From a virus: 64,000 nucleotides of DNA. This document shows positions 1 through 7,265 of this stretch, one piece after another. The position numbers and the translations under genes were made by a program. The stretch is from positions 1-64,000 of IMG/VR virus record IMGVR_UViG_3300042691_027019. One strand, 5' to 3'. Numbering within the stretch: position 1 is the first letter of the stretch; the number at the start of each line of letters is the position of its first letter. The notes below the pieces were generated by a model, which searched no databases, was not told the DNA's origin, and saw nothing but the letters and a program-made list of their open reading frames with translations.

Positions 1-121
1 TTGTTGTGTTATAAATTATTTGTCCATTTTTTCCAGCTGGTCTATCTGTCGTTGATGTATTAACTATGCCTAATGCCAGTGCTTGATCATTTATGGCGTA
101 GTTCTTTACGTATCTACCCAT
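1..121 (-). CDS. Virion structural/fibre-like protein, N-terminal fragment
   Basis: The gene starts at position 121 and leaves the window at position 1, so only 40 residues are visible. They begin MGRYVKNYAINDQALALG and contain a polar stretch with a DRPAGKNGQ motif. An AGGAAT Shine-Dalgarno-like sequence lies upstream of the ATG, in the end of the preceding gene. It follows two other minus-strand structural genes with a gap of only a few bases, so it is probably their co-transcribed partner. By context it is a tail fibre or other virion protein; the fragment itself has no diagnostic motif. Confidence 0.55.
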   Translation of the reverse strand, partial: MGRYVKNYAINDQALALGIVNTSTTDRPAGKNGQIIYNTT

Positions 122-124
122 GAA

Positions 125-445
125 TTAGATTCCTATAGTTGATATTGTGGCATTAAATTGTGCTGAAGAATCTGGAGAGGCAATATAGATTTTAGCACCG
201 TTTTCTAAAATTAATTTTTCAGAATCAATAATGTATGTGTCTTGAGATCTAATTAAAAGATTATTGTAAATTTTATGTTGTGGTCCTACTGAACCACCGT
301 TTGGTACCACATATACATCTACGTTACCGTCTGATGTTGTGGTATTTGTAATATAAATTACTGTGACAGCAACTTCGGCTCCTGTGGTATTGTTATACGC
401 TGCTGTTCCTGTTCCTGTTCCTACTGAATAATTTGTAATAGCCAT
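125..445 (-). CDS. Small virion-associated protein, probable beta-sandwich
   Basis: A 106-residue protein I do not recognise. It begins MAITNYSVGTGTGT and is rich in Thr, Val, Asn and Ile with alternating hydrophobic residues (VAVTVIYITNTT, VDVYVVPNGG), which suggests an all-beta fold. There is no signal peptide or membrane segment. The ATG at 445 has an AGGAT Shine-Dalgarno-like sequence upstream and sits 4 bases after the stop of the 280-residue structural gene, so the two look translationally linked. Small beta proteins beside fibre genes are often fibre-attachment or head-decoration proteins, but that is inference from position only. Confidence 0.6.
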   Translation of the reverse strand: MAITNYSVGTGTGTAAYNNTTGAEVAVTVIYITNTTTSDGNVDVYVVPNGGSVGPQHKIYNNLLIRSQDTYIIDSEKLILENGAKIYIASPDSSAQFNATISTIGI

Positions 446-449
446 ATTT

Positions 450-1292
450 TTATCCTAGAGCAATTGCATAAGCTCTTGCTTTCTTCTTACTTATCAATTC
501 TCCTTCTGTGCCAGAATCTACTGTTGAATTAACAAAAAATACGCCGGTTCCTCCACCGCCCACTGTTTTACTGTATACTTTAGTAATTGATCCTGCTGTG
601 GGTGTGGAAGCATTGCTGCTGAATGTTAAAATATTATTAATAGTTACACTGCCAGTACCGTTGGCAGTTAAAGTTAAATTACTGTTGCTAGAATCTGATG
701 TTATAGATGTAATGTTAATTAAATCGTTATTTAAATTAATTGTTGCTGTGTCGGGTTCAGATACTGCTGTGTTGATATTACTTCCTCCAGCAATTTTTAA
801 AGTGTCTCCGCTTTGCAATACTACAGCAGACGAATCGTCTCCCACTATGCTAAGATCCAACGAAGTAACTGCTGATAATTCAGTATCCACATAATTTTTA
901 GTAGCTGCATCTGAATTATCTGCCGGCTCTGCTACTCTAACATTTGCTAAAGTTGCTGATGTTAATGGACTAACACCTGCTCCATCGGTTGTGGTTGCTG
1001 CTTTAAATGCATCTTCGCTCTCGTCCCAATAGAATACAGAATTGTTACCAGCTGTGCCTCTGTTGACATATATTCCTGCATCTAGAGAAGCTCCTGAATT
1101 GTTTCTTGCTAATTCTACAAAAGTATCTTCTACAGATAAAGTGGCTGTGTTAACTATTGTTTGGTCACCATCAACTATTAAATCTCCGCGTACTCTAACT
1201 GTTTTTGAATCAAAATCTATTTGATTAGTGCCTGCTGTGCCGGCTCCTGCTCGTATTGTATAATCCCCTGATGTGCGTAGTGTTTTTGCCAT
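450..1292 (-). CDS. Tail fibre-like structural protein with shared 'VED-F-EL' module
   Basis: A 280-residue protein starting MAKTLRTSGDYTIRAG. Residues of roughly 35-90 carry a module reading approximately V-x-G-x2-T-I-x-N-T-x-T-L-x-V-E-D-x-F-x-E-L, then DAGIYVNRG and YWDE. The same module occurs in the large plus-strand fibre protein at 58273 and, in degenerate form, in the one at 54275. A TKNYVDTELS segment resembles the short coiled repeats of phage fibre shafts, and the C-terminus is Ser/Thr/Asn-rich beta sequence. It is therefore a probable fibre or fibre-connector protein belonging to a family with several copies in this genome. A late-promoter-like AATAAATA lies upstream (1303-1310). 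No strong ribosome binding site is visible. Confidence 0.7.
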   Translation of the reverse strand: MAKTLRTSGDYTIRAGAGTAGTNQIDFDSKTVRVRGDLIVDGDQTIVNTATLSVEDTFVELARNNSGASLDAGIYVNRGTAGNNSVFYWDESEDAFKAATTTDGAGVSPLTSATLANVRVAEPADNSDAATKNYVDTELSAVTSLDLSIVGDDSSAVVLQSGDTLKIAGGSNINTAVSEPDTATINLNNDLINITSITSDSSNSNLTLTANGTGSVTINNILTFSSNASTPTAGSITKVYSKTVGGGGTGVFFVNSTVDSGTEGELISKKKARAYAIALG

Positions 1293-1302
1293 ATGTTACT
1301 TG

Positions 1303-1310
1303 TATTTATT
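1303..1310 (-). promoter_or_regulatory. Possible T4-type late promoter (AATAAATA variant)
   Basis: On the minus strand this reads AATAAATA, one mismatch from the T4 late consensus TATAAATA recognised by gp55. It lies 11 bases before the ATG of the gene at 450-1292, just after the hairpin that follows the previous gene. The short distance leaves little leader, and in AT-rich DNA such a variant can arise by chance. Confidence 0.3.
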
Positions 1311-1316
1311 ACTGCA

Positions 1317-1342
1317 CAAGGGAGAGCCAAAACCCTCCCTTG
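1317..1342 (-). terminator. Intergenic hairpin, possible weak terminator or processing site
   Basis: An 8-bp perfect stem, CAAGGGAG pairing with CTCCCTTG, with a 10-base loop. It follows the stop of the 145-residue structural gene. There is no clear U-run after it in the minus direction, so it may be an RNA-processing or stability element rather than an intrinsic terminator. Confidence 0.4.
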
Positions 1343-1359
1343 CACTGTTAATATCGTTA

Positions 1360-1797
1360 TTAGATAACGTCGATAACACCCTGTCCAGATACTGGTGTAG
1401 AGTCTGCACCCGCAGTTTCTGAGCCTAGAGAGTATTTCACCCATCCTGATGTACCGTCGGTAAATCCGTCTGTAGAGTTTACACGATAGTGTACAGTGTT
1501 GTTGTAGAATTTTTCTACATACGCCACTGTAGAGTCATCCAGTATCACTCTCACGCAAAATTGACCTTCAGTCAAATTTGCTGGAGCAACTGCTCTCAAA
1601 TCTAAAACAGCATCAGTTGAATCGCTCTGTTGATGTATTTTAAATTTTCTAGAAGATCTTTGGCTAATGATAAAAGAATTATCACCTTGCTGTAAAGATC
1701 CACCTGTTTGATAGTAAGCAGTAACTTCAATCTTGCCTGCTGTACCTTCTGGTGTTGTTAGATCACTAAATCGTGATTTGTTTAAGGGTCTTCCCAT
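1360..1797 (-). CDS. Virion structural protein, unknown
   Basis: A 145-residue protein starting MGRPLNKSRFSDLTTPEG. The ATG at 1797 has a good Shine-Dalgarno (GGAG, about 8 bases upstream). The sequence alternates hydrophobic and polar residues (GKIEVTAYYQTGG, FCVRVILDD, VAYVEKFYNN), consistent with a beta-sandwich, and has no membrane or signal segment. It lies between the small membrane protein and the fibre-like genes downstream of gp23, so a head-decoration or fibre-associated role is plausible. I do not recognise the family with certainty. Confidence 0.6.
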   Translation of the reverse strand: MGRPLNKSRFSDLTTPEGTAGKIEVTAYYQTGGSLQQGDNSFIISQRSSRKFKIHQQSDSTDAVLDLRAVAPANLTEGQFCVRVILDDSTVAYVEKFYNNTVHYRVNSTDGFTDGTSGWVKYSLGSETAGADSTPVSGQGVIDVI

Positions 1798-1901
1798 TTG
1801 TTTTCTCCTTTGTTTAGGAGTCCAATGCCGGTTCTACCAGCTACGCGGTGGTTATCCGCATAAGTCCCCACACCATTGTGGAGCACAATTTGAACTGCTC
1901 T

Positions 1902-1909
1902 TATTTATT
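1902..1909 (-). promoter_or_regulatory. Possible T4-type late promoter (AATAAATA variant)
   Basis: The minus strand reads AATAAATA, about 105 bases upstream of the structural gene starting at 1797 and downstream of the hairpin that ends the preceding transcript. The one-base variant of the late consensus and the intergenic position make it plausible but unproven. Confidence 0.3.
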
Positions 1910-1942
1910 GAGATTTTAAAAAAATTAAGTGATGTGATAAAA

Positions 1943-1966
1943 GGGCGATGCACGTCTACACCGCCC
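1943..1966 (-). terminator. Rho-independent terminator after small membrane protein gene
   Basis: On the minus strand, GGGCGGTGTA pairs with TGCATCGCCC (10 bp including two wobbles, loop GACG) and is followed by TTTT. It lies about 20 bases after the stop codon at 1986, so it probably ends the transcript of the 77-residue membrane protein. Confidence 0.6.
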
Positions 1967-1985
1967 CCAGTTACTACTACATCAA

Positions 1986-2219
1986 TTACTTCTTGTTGTA
2001 GATGCCGTATAGAACATAGATTGCTACCAGTCCCACAAGACCTTCTGCTGAGAAGCCTTTGATGATCGCGGTGATCGTACCAATGATACTGCCGGTAGAC
2101 AAGAACGGTATTGCTTGTCCTTTGAACAGAATCTCTAACACGATTCCAAGGGCGATTAGGCTCACACCCACTTCTGCAAGTGTTGCAGCCCACGCTTTTA
2201 CTTGTTTCAAGATATCCAT
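1986..2219 (-). CDS. Small two-helix membrane protein (holin-like size), unknown
   Basis: A 77-residue protein with a short charged N-terminus (MDILKQVKAW), a hydrophobic helix at about 14-31 (GVSLIALGIVLEILF), a Gly/Ser/Thr-rich middle, a second hydrophobic helix at about 56-73 (GLVGLVAIYVLYGIY) and a short basic C-terminus (NKK). The ATG at 2219 has a strong AAAGGAG Shine-Dalgarno. It has its own terminator and sits directly after the gp23 terminator, so it is a single-gene unit. Size and topology fit a holin, but the location by the capsid gene would equally fit a membrane-associated assembly or superinfection protein. Function is not assigned. Confidence 0.65.
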   Translation of the reverse strand: MDILKQVKAWAATLAEVGVSLIALGIVLEILFKGQAIPFLSTGSIIGTITAIIKGFSAEGLVGLVAIYVLYGIYNKK

Positions 2220-2270
2220 ATCGTGGATCTCCTTTCACATTGTTGCGACGAACATAATTGTCCGTAGAAA

Positions 2271-2278
2271 TATTTAAA
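2271..2278 (-). promoter_or_regulatory. Possible late promoter variant (TTTAAATA)
   Basis: The minus strand reads TTTAAATA about 52 bases before the start codon of the small membrane protein. It differs by one base from TATAAATA. It is the only late-like box between the gp23 terminator and this gene. Confidence 0.3.
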
Positions 2279-2375
2279 TGGTATCTAGGAGAATTAAAAC
2301 TCTAGATTTGCTTTGCGATCCGTATGACAATGAAATATTTTGATTATGTGAGTATAAAATACTCTTCGGCCAATA

Positions 2376-2403
2376 AAAAAGGGCGACCGAAGCCGCCCTT
2401 TTT
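2376..2403 (-). terminator. gp23 terminator: Strong terminator after gp23, UUCG tetraloop
   Basis: On the minus strand an A-run leads into GGGCGGC, a TTCG loop and GTCGCCC, followed by TTTTTT. The loop closed by C-G is the very stable UUCG tetraloop. It lies 23 bases after the gp23 stop codon. A CTTCGG at 2364-2369 could pair with CCGAAG at 2387-2392, but only as an alternative to the terminator stem. Confidence 0.85.
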
Positions 2404-2425
2404 ACAAAACTCTCTAATCTTACGA

Positions 2426-3601
2426 TTATTTGAATTTTAAAGTTGTTGAGTCTACTGTTACTGTACCTAAGTAGTCTTGAGCATTACCAAGAGATGACGC
2501 AGTGTTTGTTAACTCTACGTAACCGTATCTTGTTAAGAAGCCTACTACTGGTTCAAAAGTAGATGGGTCTAGCACAACGCCAGATGACATCAACGGTATG
2601 TATGGACAATAGAACGCAGCAGCATCAGCTTCTGACGAACCTTTGTAACCAATTAATACAGATGTGTTATCTGAAGCGTAAGCGTTAACGTACACTCTCA
2701 TAGCTGAGTTCAATGTTCCAACAAATTTAGTGTTAGTTGGAGCTTCGAACGTACCTTCAGTTGATCTTGCGAACGCTGAAGTTGTAGCTGATTGAAGTAT
2801 AGTTAAAGCAGTTGGTGATACCACCGCCCAGTTACCTGCACCTCTTCTAGTTCTTTGTGCAATTGTGTTAGCAACTCTGTTGATCAAGATTGCAAGTGCC
2901 GCATGCTCATCGCCTACGAAAGTTGCAGTTCCAGATACAGCTGATTGGTCGAATGCTTGCTGGTTAGCAGATCCTGCCAATGTTAATAACGAACCGATGA
3001 TTTCTTGGTCGATTTCAGCAGTAATTTCTTGTGCTAAAGCGGCCATGATTTCAGCTTCGATATCGATACCTTGCTGTGCCTGAGCGTCTTGAGCAGCTTC
3101 AAAAGTCCATCTTGCAGATAGTTTTCTTGATTTTGCTTCAACAGCTTGTTTTAAGATCTGGATGCTTAATTTTTTTCCAGGAGTACCTTCTAAAGAAGCA
3201 GTTGCGCCTGCTTTTGTAGAAGAGTTGTCACCTGAATAAGCTTCAGCGATCTTGAATGGAGATAACGCTTCTTCACCAGCAGTTGTTGTAGTTGTACCGC
3301 TAGATGCTTCAGCATATCTTATTCTTAAAGTGTGGATTTGTCCCACTGGACCAGTCATAGGTTGTACACCAACTAACTCGTTAGCGATAACGGTTGGAAG
3401 TACTCGTCTGATTACTGGTAGTATTACTCTGTTTAATGTAGCAACGTTGCCGGCACTTGTAGCACCTGCAGTAGCAGACTCAGATAACGCTCTTCTAGTA
3501 TTTTCTAGAACGATATCTAAAGTCTTTTTTCTGTTACCACTTAAACCTTCGGTCAATGCGGCTTTTGTTTCGCCCCATTTTGATTCAAATAGTTCTGACA
3601 T
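2426..3601 (-). CDS. 23: Major capsid protein gp23
   Basis: A 391-residue protein that forms the hexameric lattice of the phage head. The N-terminus (MSELFESKWG) is followed by a helical pro-region and then the characteristic gp23 core around residues 60-110 (LNRVILPVIRRVLP, VGVQPMTGPVG). Ala/Thr/Ser-rich middle sections and a C-terminal TRYGYVEL segment match marine T4-like gp23 proteins, which are shorter than the T4 version. Family knowledge says the N-terminal propeptide is removed by gp21 during head maturation. It ends the gp20-21-22-23 head cluster and is followed by a strong terminator, as expected for the most abundant transcript. Confidence 0.95.
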   Translation of the reverse strand: MSELFESKWGETKAALTEGLSGNRKKTLDIVLENTRRALSESATAGATSAGNVATLNRVILPVIRRVLPTVIANELVGVQPMTGPVGQIHTLRIRYAEASSGTTTTTAGEEALSPFKIAEAYSGDNSSTKAGATASLEGTPGKKLSIQILKQAVEAKSRKLSARWTFEAAQDAQAQQGIDIEAEIMAALAQEITAEIDQEIIGSLLTLAGSANQQAFDQSAVSGTATFVGDEHAALAILINRVANTIAQRTRRGAGNWAVVSPTALTILQSATTSAFARSTEGTFEAPTNTKFVGTLNSAMRVYVNAYASDNTSVLIGYKGSSEADAAAFYCPYIPLMSSGVVLDPSTFEPVVGFLTRYGYVELTNTASSLGNAQDYLGTVTVDSTTLKFK

Positions 3602-3627
3602 TTGATCGTTTCCCTTTTTGTTTAGTG

Positions 3628-4695
3628 TTATATACCCGCTAATTTACGGATATTTGTTAAATCAGCATCTTCTCTTTGTGATCTGTCACCTTTGGCTTCA
3701 GATATAATCTTTTTGCCAGCAGCAGCAGTTGACTTATCGTCCATCACTGGAGCAAGATACTTCGCATAAGCAGATTTTAGGTCTTTTGTTTGAACTGATT
3801 CAAGCAATTGATTCATAACATCCGCTTTGTCTTTGCTCAACGGTTTGAGCAACTCAACCATCGTTTCCTTGCGTTCCATCAAATCTTTGGATCTAGCAAT
3901 TTCTTGCTCCTTAGATTCAATCACCGCTTGTTTCTCTTCGATGGATTTCTTAGCTTCCTCTATTTTCAGCATCTGCTCATCAACTACTTTTAATAGTCTA
4001 GCAGTTTCACTCTTCTCATTTAAGTAAGAAGATTGATATTCTGAAGCGAAAGCTTCGAAAACTTTTTTACCAAAGTTGATTTGTCTAGCAGCAGTGATAT
4101 CTTCTTTTAATTGAGTTAATTCTTCACTCAATTTTTTAGTCACTGCGTCTTCAACCACTTTGGCAGATTTAGTAATAAAAGCTTCTTTTAGTTTTTTCAT
4201 TTGTTCTTTAGCTTCTTTTACTAATTTAACTTTAGTTTCCACTACACCTTTTTTGTCTTCGTGGAATTCTTTGATTTCTCTAGCAAGAGCACTTACTACA
4301 AATTCTTCTAATTTAGAGAAGTTTTCGTGTACACTCTTTCTGTCAACATTAAGCTCGTTAAGCTCTTCTGCTAATTTGTTCATTACAAATGATTCTAATT
4401 TTGCAGAGTGTTTGCCTACGTTTTCTTTGTATGTTGCTTTTTCCATTGCAAGTGCTTTTCTGTCTTCAACGAACTTAGTGATTTCTTCACTTAACTTAGC
4501 AGTCATCATCTTGTCGATAGCTTCTACCATGTTGTTTTTGTCGTGTTCGTATCTCTTAGCGAATTCTTCTCTAAGTTCAGCAGCAGCCTGCTCTTTATTT
4601 TCTTTAACTTTGTTTTCCCAAGCTTCTTGGATAGACTTTTGAGTTTCTTCTCCGATAACGCCTGATTCAACCAGTTTTTGTATTGCGTCGAACAT
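3628..4695 (-). CDS. 22: Prohead scaffold/core protein gp22
   Basis: A 355-residue, highly charged protein. Nearly the whole length is Lys/Glu-rich heptad sequence predicted to be long alpha-helices or coiled coil (residues about 15-290), ending in a less charged tail with an RSQREDADLTNIRKLAGI motif. Position between gp21 and gp23 and composition identify it as the internal scaffold that templates the head and is digested by the gp21 protease. Its ATG overlaps the gp21 stop codon as TAATG, so the two are translationally coupled. Several internal segments look alike (K-A/S-L-E-x-F-V, and E-L-N/K-E-x repeats), suggesting growth by duplication. Confidence 0.9.
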   Translation of the reverse strand: MFDAIQKLVESGVIGEETQKSIQEAWENKVKENKEQAAAELREEFAKRYEHDKNNMVEAIDKMMTAKLSEEITKFVEDRKALAMEKATYKENVGKHSAKLESFVMNKLAEELNELNVDRKSVHENFSKLEEFVVSALAREIKEFHEDKKGVVETKVKLVKEAKEQMKKLKEAFITKSAKVVEDAVTKKLSEELTQLKEDITAARQINFGKKVFEAFASEYQSSYLNEKSETARLLKVVDEQMLKIEEAKKSIEEKQAVIESKEQEIARSKDLMERKETMVELLKPLSKDKADVMNQLLESVQTKDLKSAYAKYLAPVMDDKSTAAAGKKIISEAKGDRSQREDADLTNIRKLAGI

Positions 4696-5324
4696 TATTT
4701 TAGGTCCTTTATTATGTTGGTTAGCGCCTCTTTAAGGTACTTCTGTGCTTTTTTATCATCTCTAATCTCAGCAGCCAGACCCATTGCTCTATTTCCGCCC
4801 TTTGTATTCAACAAATGTTCGTAAATTGCAGTTGGGTAAGCACCTGGTGCTGAAGGTTGTGCCACTACGTCCACTGTTATAATCTCGAAATCACTAACTT
4901 GTCCTCCACCGTATTCTGAAACGTTTCCAGAACCTCGGCTAGATACACCTAGTTTAACTCCAGACTCTAACATAGTTTTCACTAGTTGGCCCATTGGTGT
5001 TGGCAGGATTTTCATCTTGCCGTATCCATTTGGACCGTCCATCCACATATCAGTAATCATGTGACTAACACGGTCCAAATTAATTTTTAAATCATCAGGG
5101 TGGTCCACTTCTCCTAAAACAGAATAACCTGATGTGATCTGATCATTAAGAGTTTTTACCGCTTTTTGTATTTCATTAATTGGGTAAACTCTTTGATTAG
5201 CATTCTTAATGCCGCCTTGGATGCAGATACCTTTCATGTAAAGGTCCTTGCCTTCCTTGCCTTCGTGCAAGACTTCCATCCTAGCCTGATCGTAGGTTAA
5301 ATGTTCTCTTAGATACAGTGACAT
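4695..5324 (-). CDS. 21: Prohead core protease gp21
   Basis: A 209-residue serine protease of the T4 gp21 / HK97-protease-like group that cleaves scaffold and capsid proteins during maturation. The sequence shows the His region GEVDHPDDLKINLDRVSHMI and the Ser region KLGVSSRGSG typical of this fold, with a following SDFEIITVDVVAQPSAPGA strand segment that is also conserved. The start MSLYLREHLT at 5324 has an AGGGAG Shine-Dalgarno-like sequence a few bases upstream. It sits in the canonical order prohead core - 21 - 22 - 23 and overlaps the gp22 start by one base. Confidence 0.92.
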   Translation of the reverse strand: MSLYLREHLTYDQARMEVLHEGKEGKDLYMKGICIQGGIKNANQRVYPINEIQKAVKTLNDQITSGYSVLGEVDHPDDLKINLDRVSHMITDMWMDGPNGYGKMKILPTPMGQLVKTMLESGVKLGVSSRGSGNVSEYGGGQVSDFEIITVDVVAQPSAPGAYPTAIYEHLLNTKGGNRAMGLAAEIRDDKKAQKYLKEALTNIIKDLK

Positions 5325-5352
5325 TTCCGCTCCCTTTTTTCTCTATTATTGC

Positions 5353-6273
5353 TTACTTCTTAGCAGCAGTAATTGGAGATTTTGCTGATTTGTCAGAACC
5401 ATCAGTATTGTCAGCTTTTACTTCTTTTTTGAAAGAAGTTGCTTTGTCTTTACCTGGTTCGTTTTCAAATGTAACACCCATATCTTTTGCTTTTGCAACA
5501 GATACTTTAGCATTATCTTCCTGAGCTTGTGCTACGTTTTTAGCAGTTCCGCCCATGTCGTTTTTCTTAGCGACTGGAGATTTTGCAGATTTGTCTGAAT
5601 GGTCAGCTGTGTCAGCGTTTTTCTTAATTTTGTACTCTTTCACAGTTTCCTTTTTCATATCATCTTTTTTAGCTTCTTGAGCTACTGGTGCAGCTACTTC
5701 AGCTTGAGCGTCTTGAGCAACAGCTACTGATTCTTCTGATTTTTCTTCAGAACCTTCTTCGCCGTTCATCATTTTTTCGAATTCTGCTTTTAATTCTTCT
5801 AAAGCATCTTCTAAGTCAACAATTTTGTTTTCGATTCCAGCGTCAGCTTGTACATCAGCAGCTGGTTCGTCACCGTTTGCTTCTGCACCCTGTTCTGCAT
5901 CGCCGTTTTCGTCACCTTCAACGTCAGAGATTAAGTCATCAGTAGCATCGCCACCAACTTCTTCAATTGATTCTTCTTCTTTTGAAGTTTCTTCAATTTC
6001 AACTTCTTCGTCAACTGTTTCGTCTTTTGATTCAGTTTCTTTAACTTCAGCAGTTTTTTCAGTTTCTTTTACTGTTTCTGCTTTTACTTCTGTTTTTTCA
6101 GTTTCTTTAACTTCTTCTTTAGACTCTTCTTTGGTTTCAGTTTCTGCTAAACCTTCATAGATGTCTCTAGATTTTTCTACAACGATTTCATGAAATAGCG
6201 CCTGCGCTTTATCATTCTCTTCGTTAATTAATAATTCAAGCAATTGCTCAAATTTGTTTGTTGATTGTGTCAT
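5353..6273 (-). CDS. 68: Acidic prohead core protein (gp68-like)
   Basis: A 306-residue protein with a conserved N-terminal helix region (NKFEQLLELLINEEN, AQALFHEIVVEKSRDIYEGL) followed by a very long Glu/Lys/Thr/Val low-complexity section (about residues 42-185) and a Lys/Ala tail. The N-terminus and the position directly before gp21 match the small prohead core protein of marine T4-like phages; the acidic expansion makes it much longer than T4 gp68. The C-terminal part repeats a ten-residue block, D-x-SDKSAKSP, once after residue 220 and once at the end, with related VAKKNDMG / VAKAKDMG blocks between. AAGGAG precedes the ATG. Confidence 0.75.
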   Translation of the reverse strand: MTQSTNKFEQLLELLINEENDKAQALFHEIVVEKSRDIYEGLAETETKEESKEEVKETEKTEVKAETVKETEKTAEVKETESKDETVDEEVEIEETSKEEESIEEVGGDATDDLISDVEGDENGDAEQGAEANGDEPAADVQADAGIENKIVDLEDALEELKAEFEKMMNGEEGSEEKSEESVAVAQDAQAEVAAPVAQEAKKDDMKKETVKEYKIKKNADTADHSDKSAKSPVAKKNDMGGTAKNVAQAQEDNAKVSVAKAKDMGVTFENEPGKDKATSFKKEVKADNTDGSDKSAKSPITAAKK

Positions 6274-6299
6274 TGCACGTGCTCCTTATTGGCAAGTTG

Positions 6300-6307
6300 T
6301 TTTTATA
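6300..6307 (-). promoter_or_regulatory. Possible late promoter variant (TATAAAAA)
   Basis: The minus strand reads TATAAAAA, one base from the late consensus, 26 bases before the ATG of the prohead core gene. A perfect palindrome, ACTTTATAAAGT, overlaps its upstream side (6307-6318). A late promoter here would drive the 68-21-22-23 head genes. Confidence 0.35.
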
Positions 6308-6361
6308 CTTTATAAAGTGTATTATTTAAGCGACCGGCGAAATAAAGCGGTACTTTTGGCT

Positions 6362-6379
6362 CAAAAACGGTGGTTTTTG
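6362..6379 (-). terminator. Stem-loop after GNG-motif gene
   Basis: CAAAAAC pairs with GTTTTTG (7 bp) around a GGTG loop, immediately after the stop codon at 6381. The stem is AT-rich and lacks a distinct U-run, so termination would be weak. Confidence 0.3.
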
Positions 6380-6380
6380 G

Positions 6381-7007
6381 CTAACTCTGTCTCTGTATAT
6401 TATGTATCTGTAGAAATTCGTCAATATCTAGGTGTTTAAAGTTTGTATTAAACTCCAAATCGTGCGGTTTGAACGCATTTTTAGGTACCACACGGAAAAA
6501 TTGTATGTGTTGATAGTCTGTTAGCACTCTTTTGGTTTGATTCATCCAATTACCATAATAAGTGGCCTCGTCTTTGCTTTTTTTATAGTTACGAGTGTCT
6601 TTGAATACATTATTAAAGTAGAAACTTTTCTTGCTGCCATCGCGTGGGTGTCCTTGATAATCAAACCCTAGTATATAAATTTTGGTAAATTTTTTATCTG
6701 ATGCCATTTTTAGAGCTGTAGGTCCTGAACTCCATCCTAGGCTGGGTTGAAACCATTTCACATAATTCTTGGCATTCTCATTTTTTGAATACTGATGATT
6801 GTAATTGCTCCATACTTCGTGAGTTTTAGGATATTCGGTTTCGGCTATCTCTAGAATCATTTTGGGATCTACTGCTATGAGATAATCGGGTTCTTCGGTT
6901 CTGTATACGCCGTTACAAGCAAACACAGTGCCATGTTTCTTTAAATCTGCAATTTGTATGCCTCTGCGTGATTCGCCATTGCCCAGTACAAAAGCTGTGT
7001 TGGACAT
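6381..7007 (-). CDS. Rossmann-like protein with GNGESRRG motif (MptE / GT42-like), function unknown
   Basis: A 208-residue protein from the ATG at 7007 (MSNTAFVLGNGESRRG). An upstream in-frame ATG at 7112 would run through the neighbouring gene and is not preferred: 7007 is 4 bases after that gene's stop. The N-terminal beta strand and glycine loop (FVLGNGESRRG), then CNGVYR, PDYLIAVDPKM and ILGFDYQG, resemble nucleotide-binding folds seen in MptE-like pyrophosphokinases and in CST-type sialyltransferases. The match is to fold-level motifs only. It lies inside the head gene cluster between portal and prohead core genes, an unusual place for an enzyme. Confidence 0.65.
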   Translation of the reverse strand: MSNTAFVLGNGESRRGIQIADLKKHGTVFACNGVYRTEEPDYLIAVDPKMILEIAETEYPKTHEVWSNYNHQYSKNENAKNYVKWFQPSLGWSSGPTALKMASDKKFTKIYILGFDYQGHPRDGSKKSFYFNNVFKDTRNYKKSKDEATYYGNWMNQTKRVLTDYQHIQFFRVVPKNAFKPHDLEFNTNFKHLDIDEFLQIHNIQRQS

Positions 7008-7011
7008 TATA

Positions 7012-7257
7012 TTAAAGTGATAGGTTGTCTTCGGCTGCTGCTGGTTGACCGTACATCTTTTGAACAAACTCTGCTTGTTCTCTTTGATCTTTGTCGTGTG
7101 CTTCGCTAGCAAGTCGCATTTTGTTGATATCTCGCAGTTTTAAACGAGTTTTACGAGTGTCATCAGAATCTAATATCGAAATATCGTCTTCTGCATTGTA
7201 ATTCTTGTTTTGTTCAAATCCTTGCGGAGTATATGACCACATTTCTGTTAAGCGCAT
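7012..7257 (-). CDS. Small protein in the gp67 position
   Basis: An 81-residue hydrophilic protein (MRLTEMWSYTPQGFEQ) with an acidic stretch (NAEDDISILDSDDTRK) and charged helices (KMRLASEAHDKDQREQAEF). T4 encodes a small acidic prohead core protein, gp67, between gp20 and gp68, and this gene has the right size and neighbourhood. The sequence similarity is not strong enough for me to assign it. The adjacent upstream gene (radical SAM, stop at 7266) is 8 bases away, so there is no room for a separate promoter outside that gene. Confidence 0.6.
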   Translation of the reverse strand: MRLTEMWSYTPQGFEQNKNYNAEDDISILDSDDTRKTRLKLRDINKMRLASEAHDKDQREQAEFVQKMYGQPAAAEDNLSL

Positions 7258-7265
7258 AATGTTAT

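Noticed and set aside
508-894. Plus-strand open frame of 128 codons at the left edge
   Set aside because: It is an antisense shadow of the fibre-like gene at 450-1292 with no ribosome binding site.
7008-7112. Longer N-terminus of the GNG-motif protein
   Set aside because: It would be read through the neighbouring 81-residue gene, is Lys/Gln-rich without conserved look, and the ATG at 7007 lies at the normal spacing with the glycine motif starting 8 residues later.
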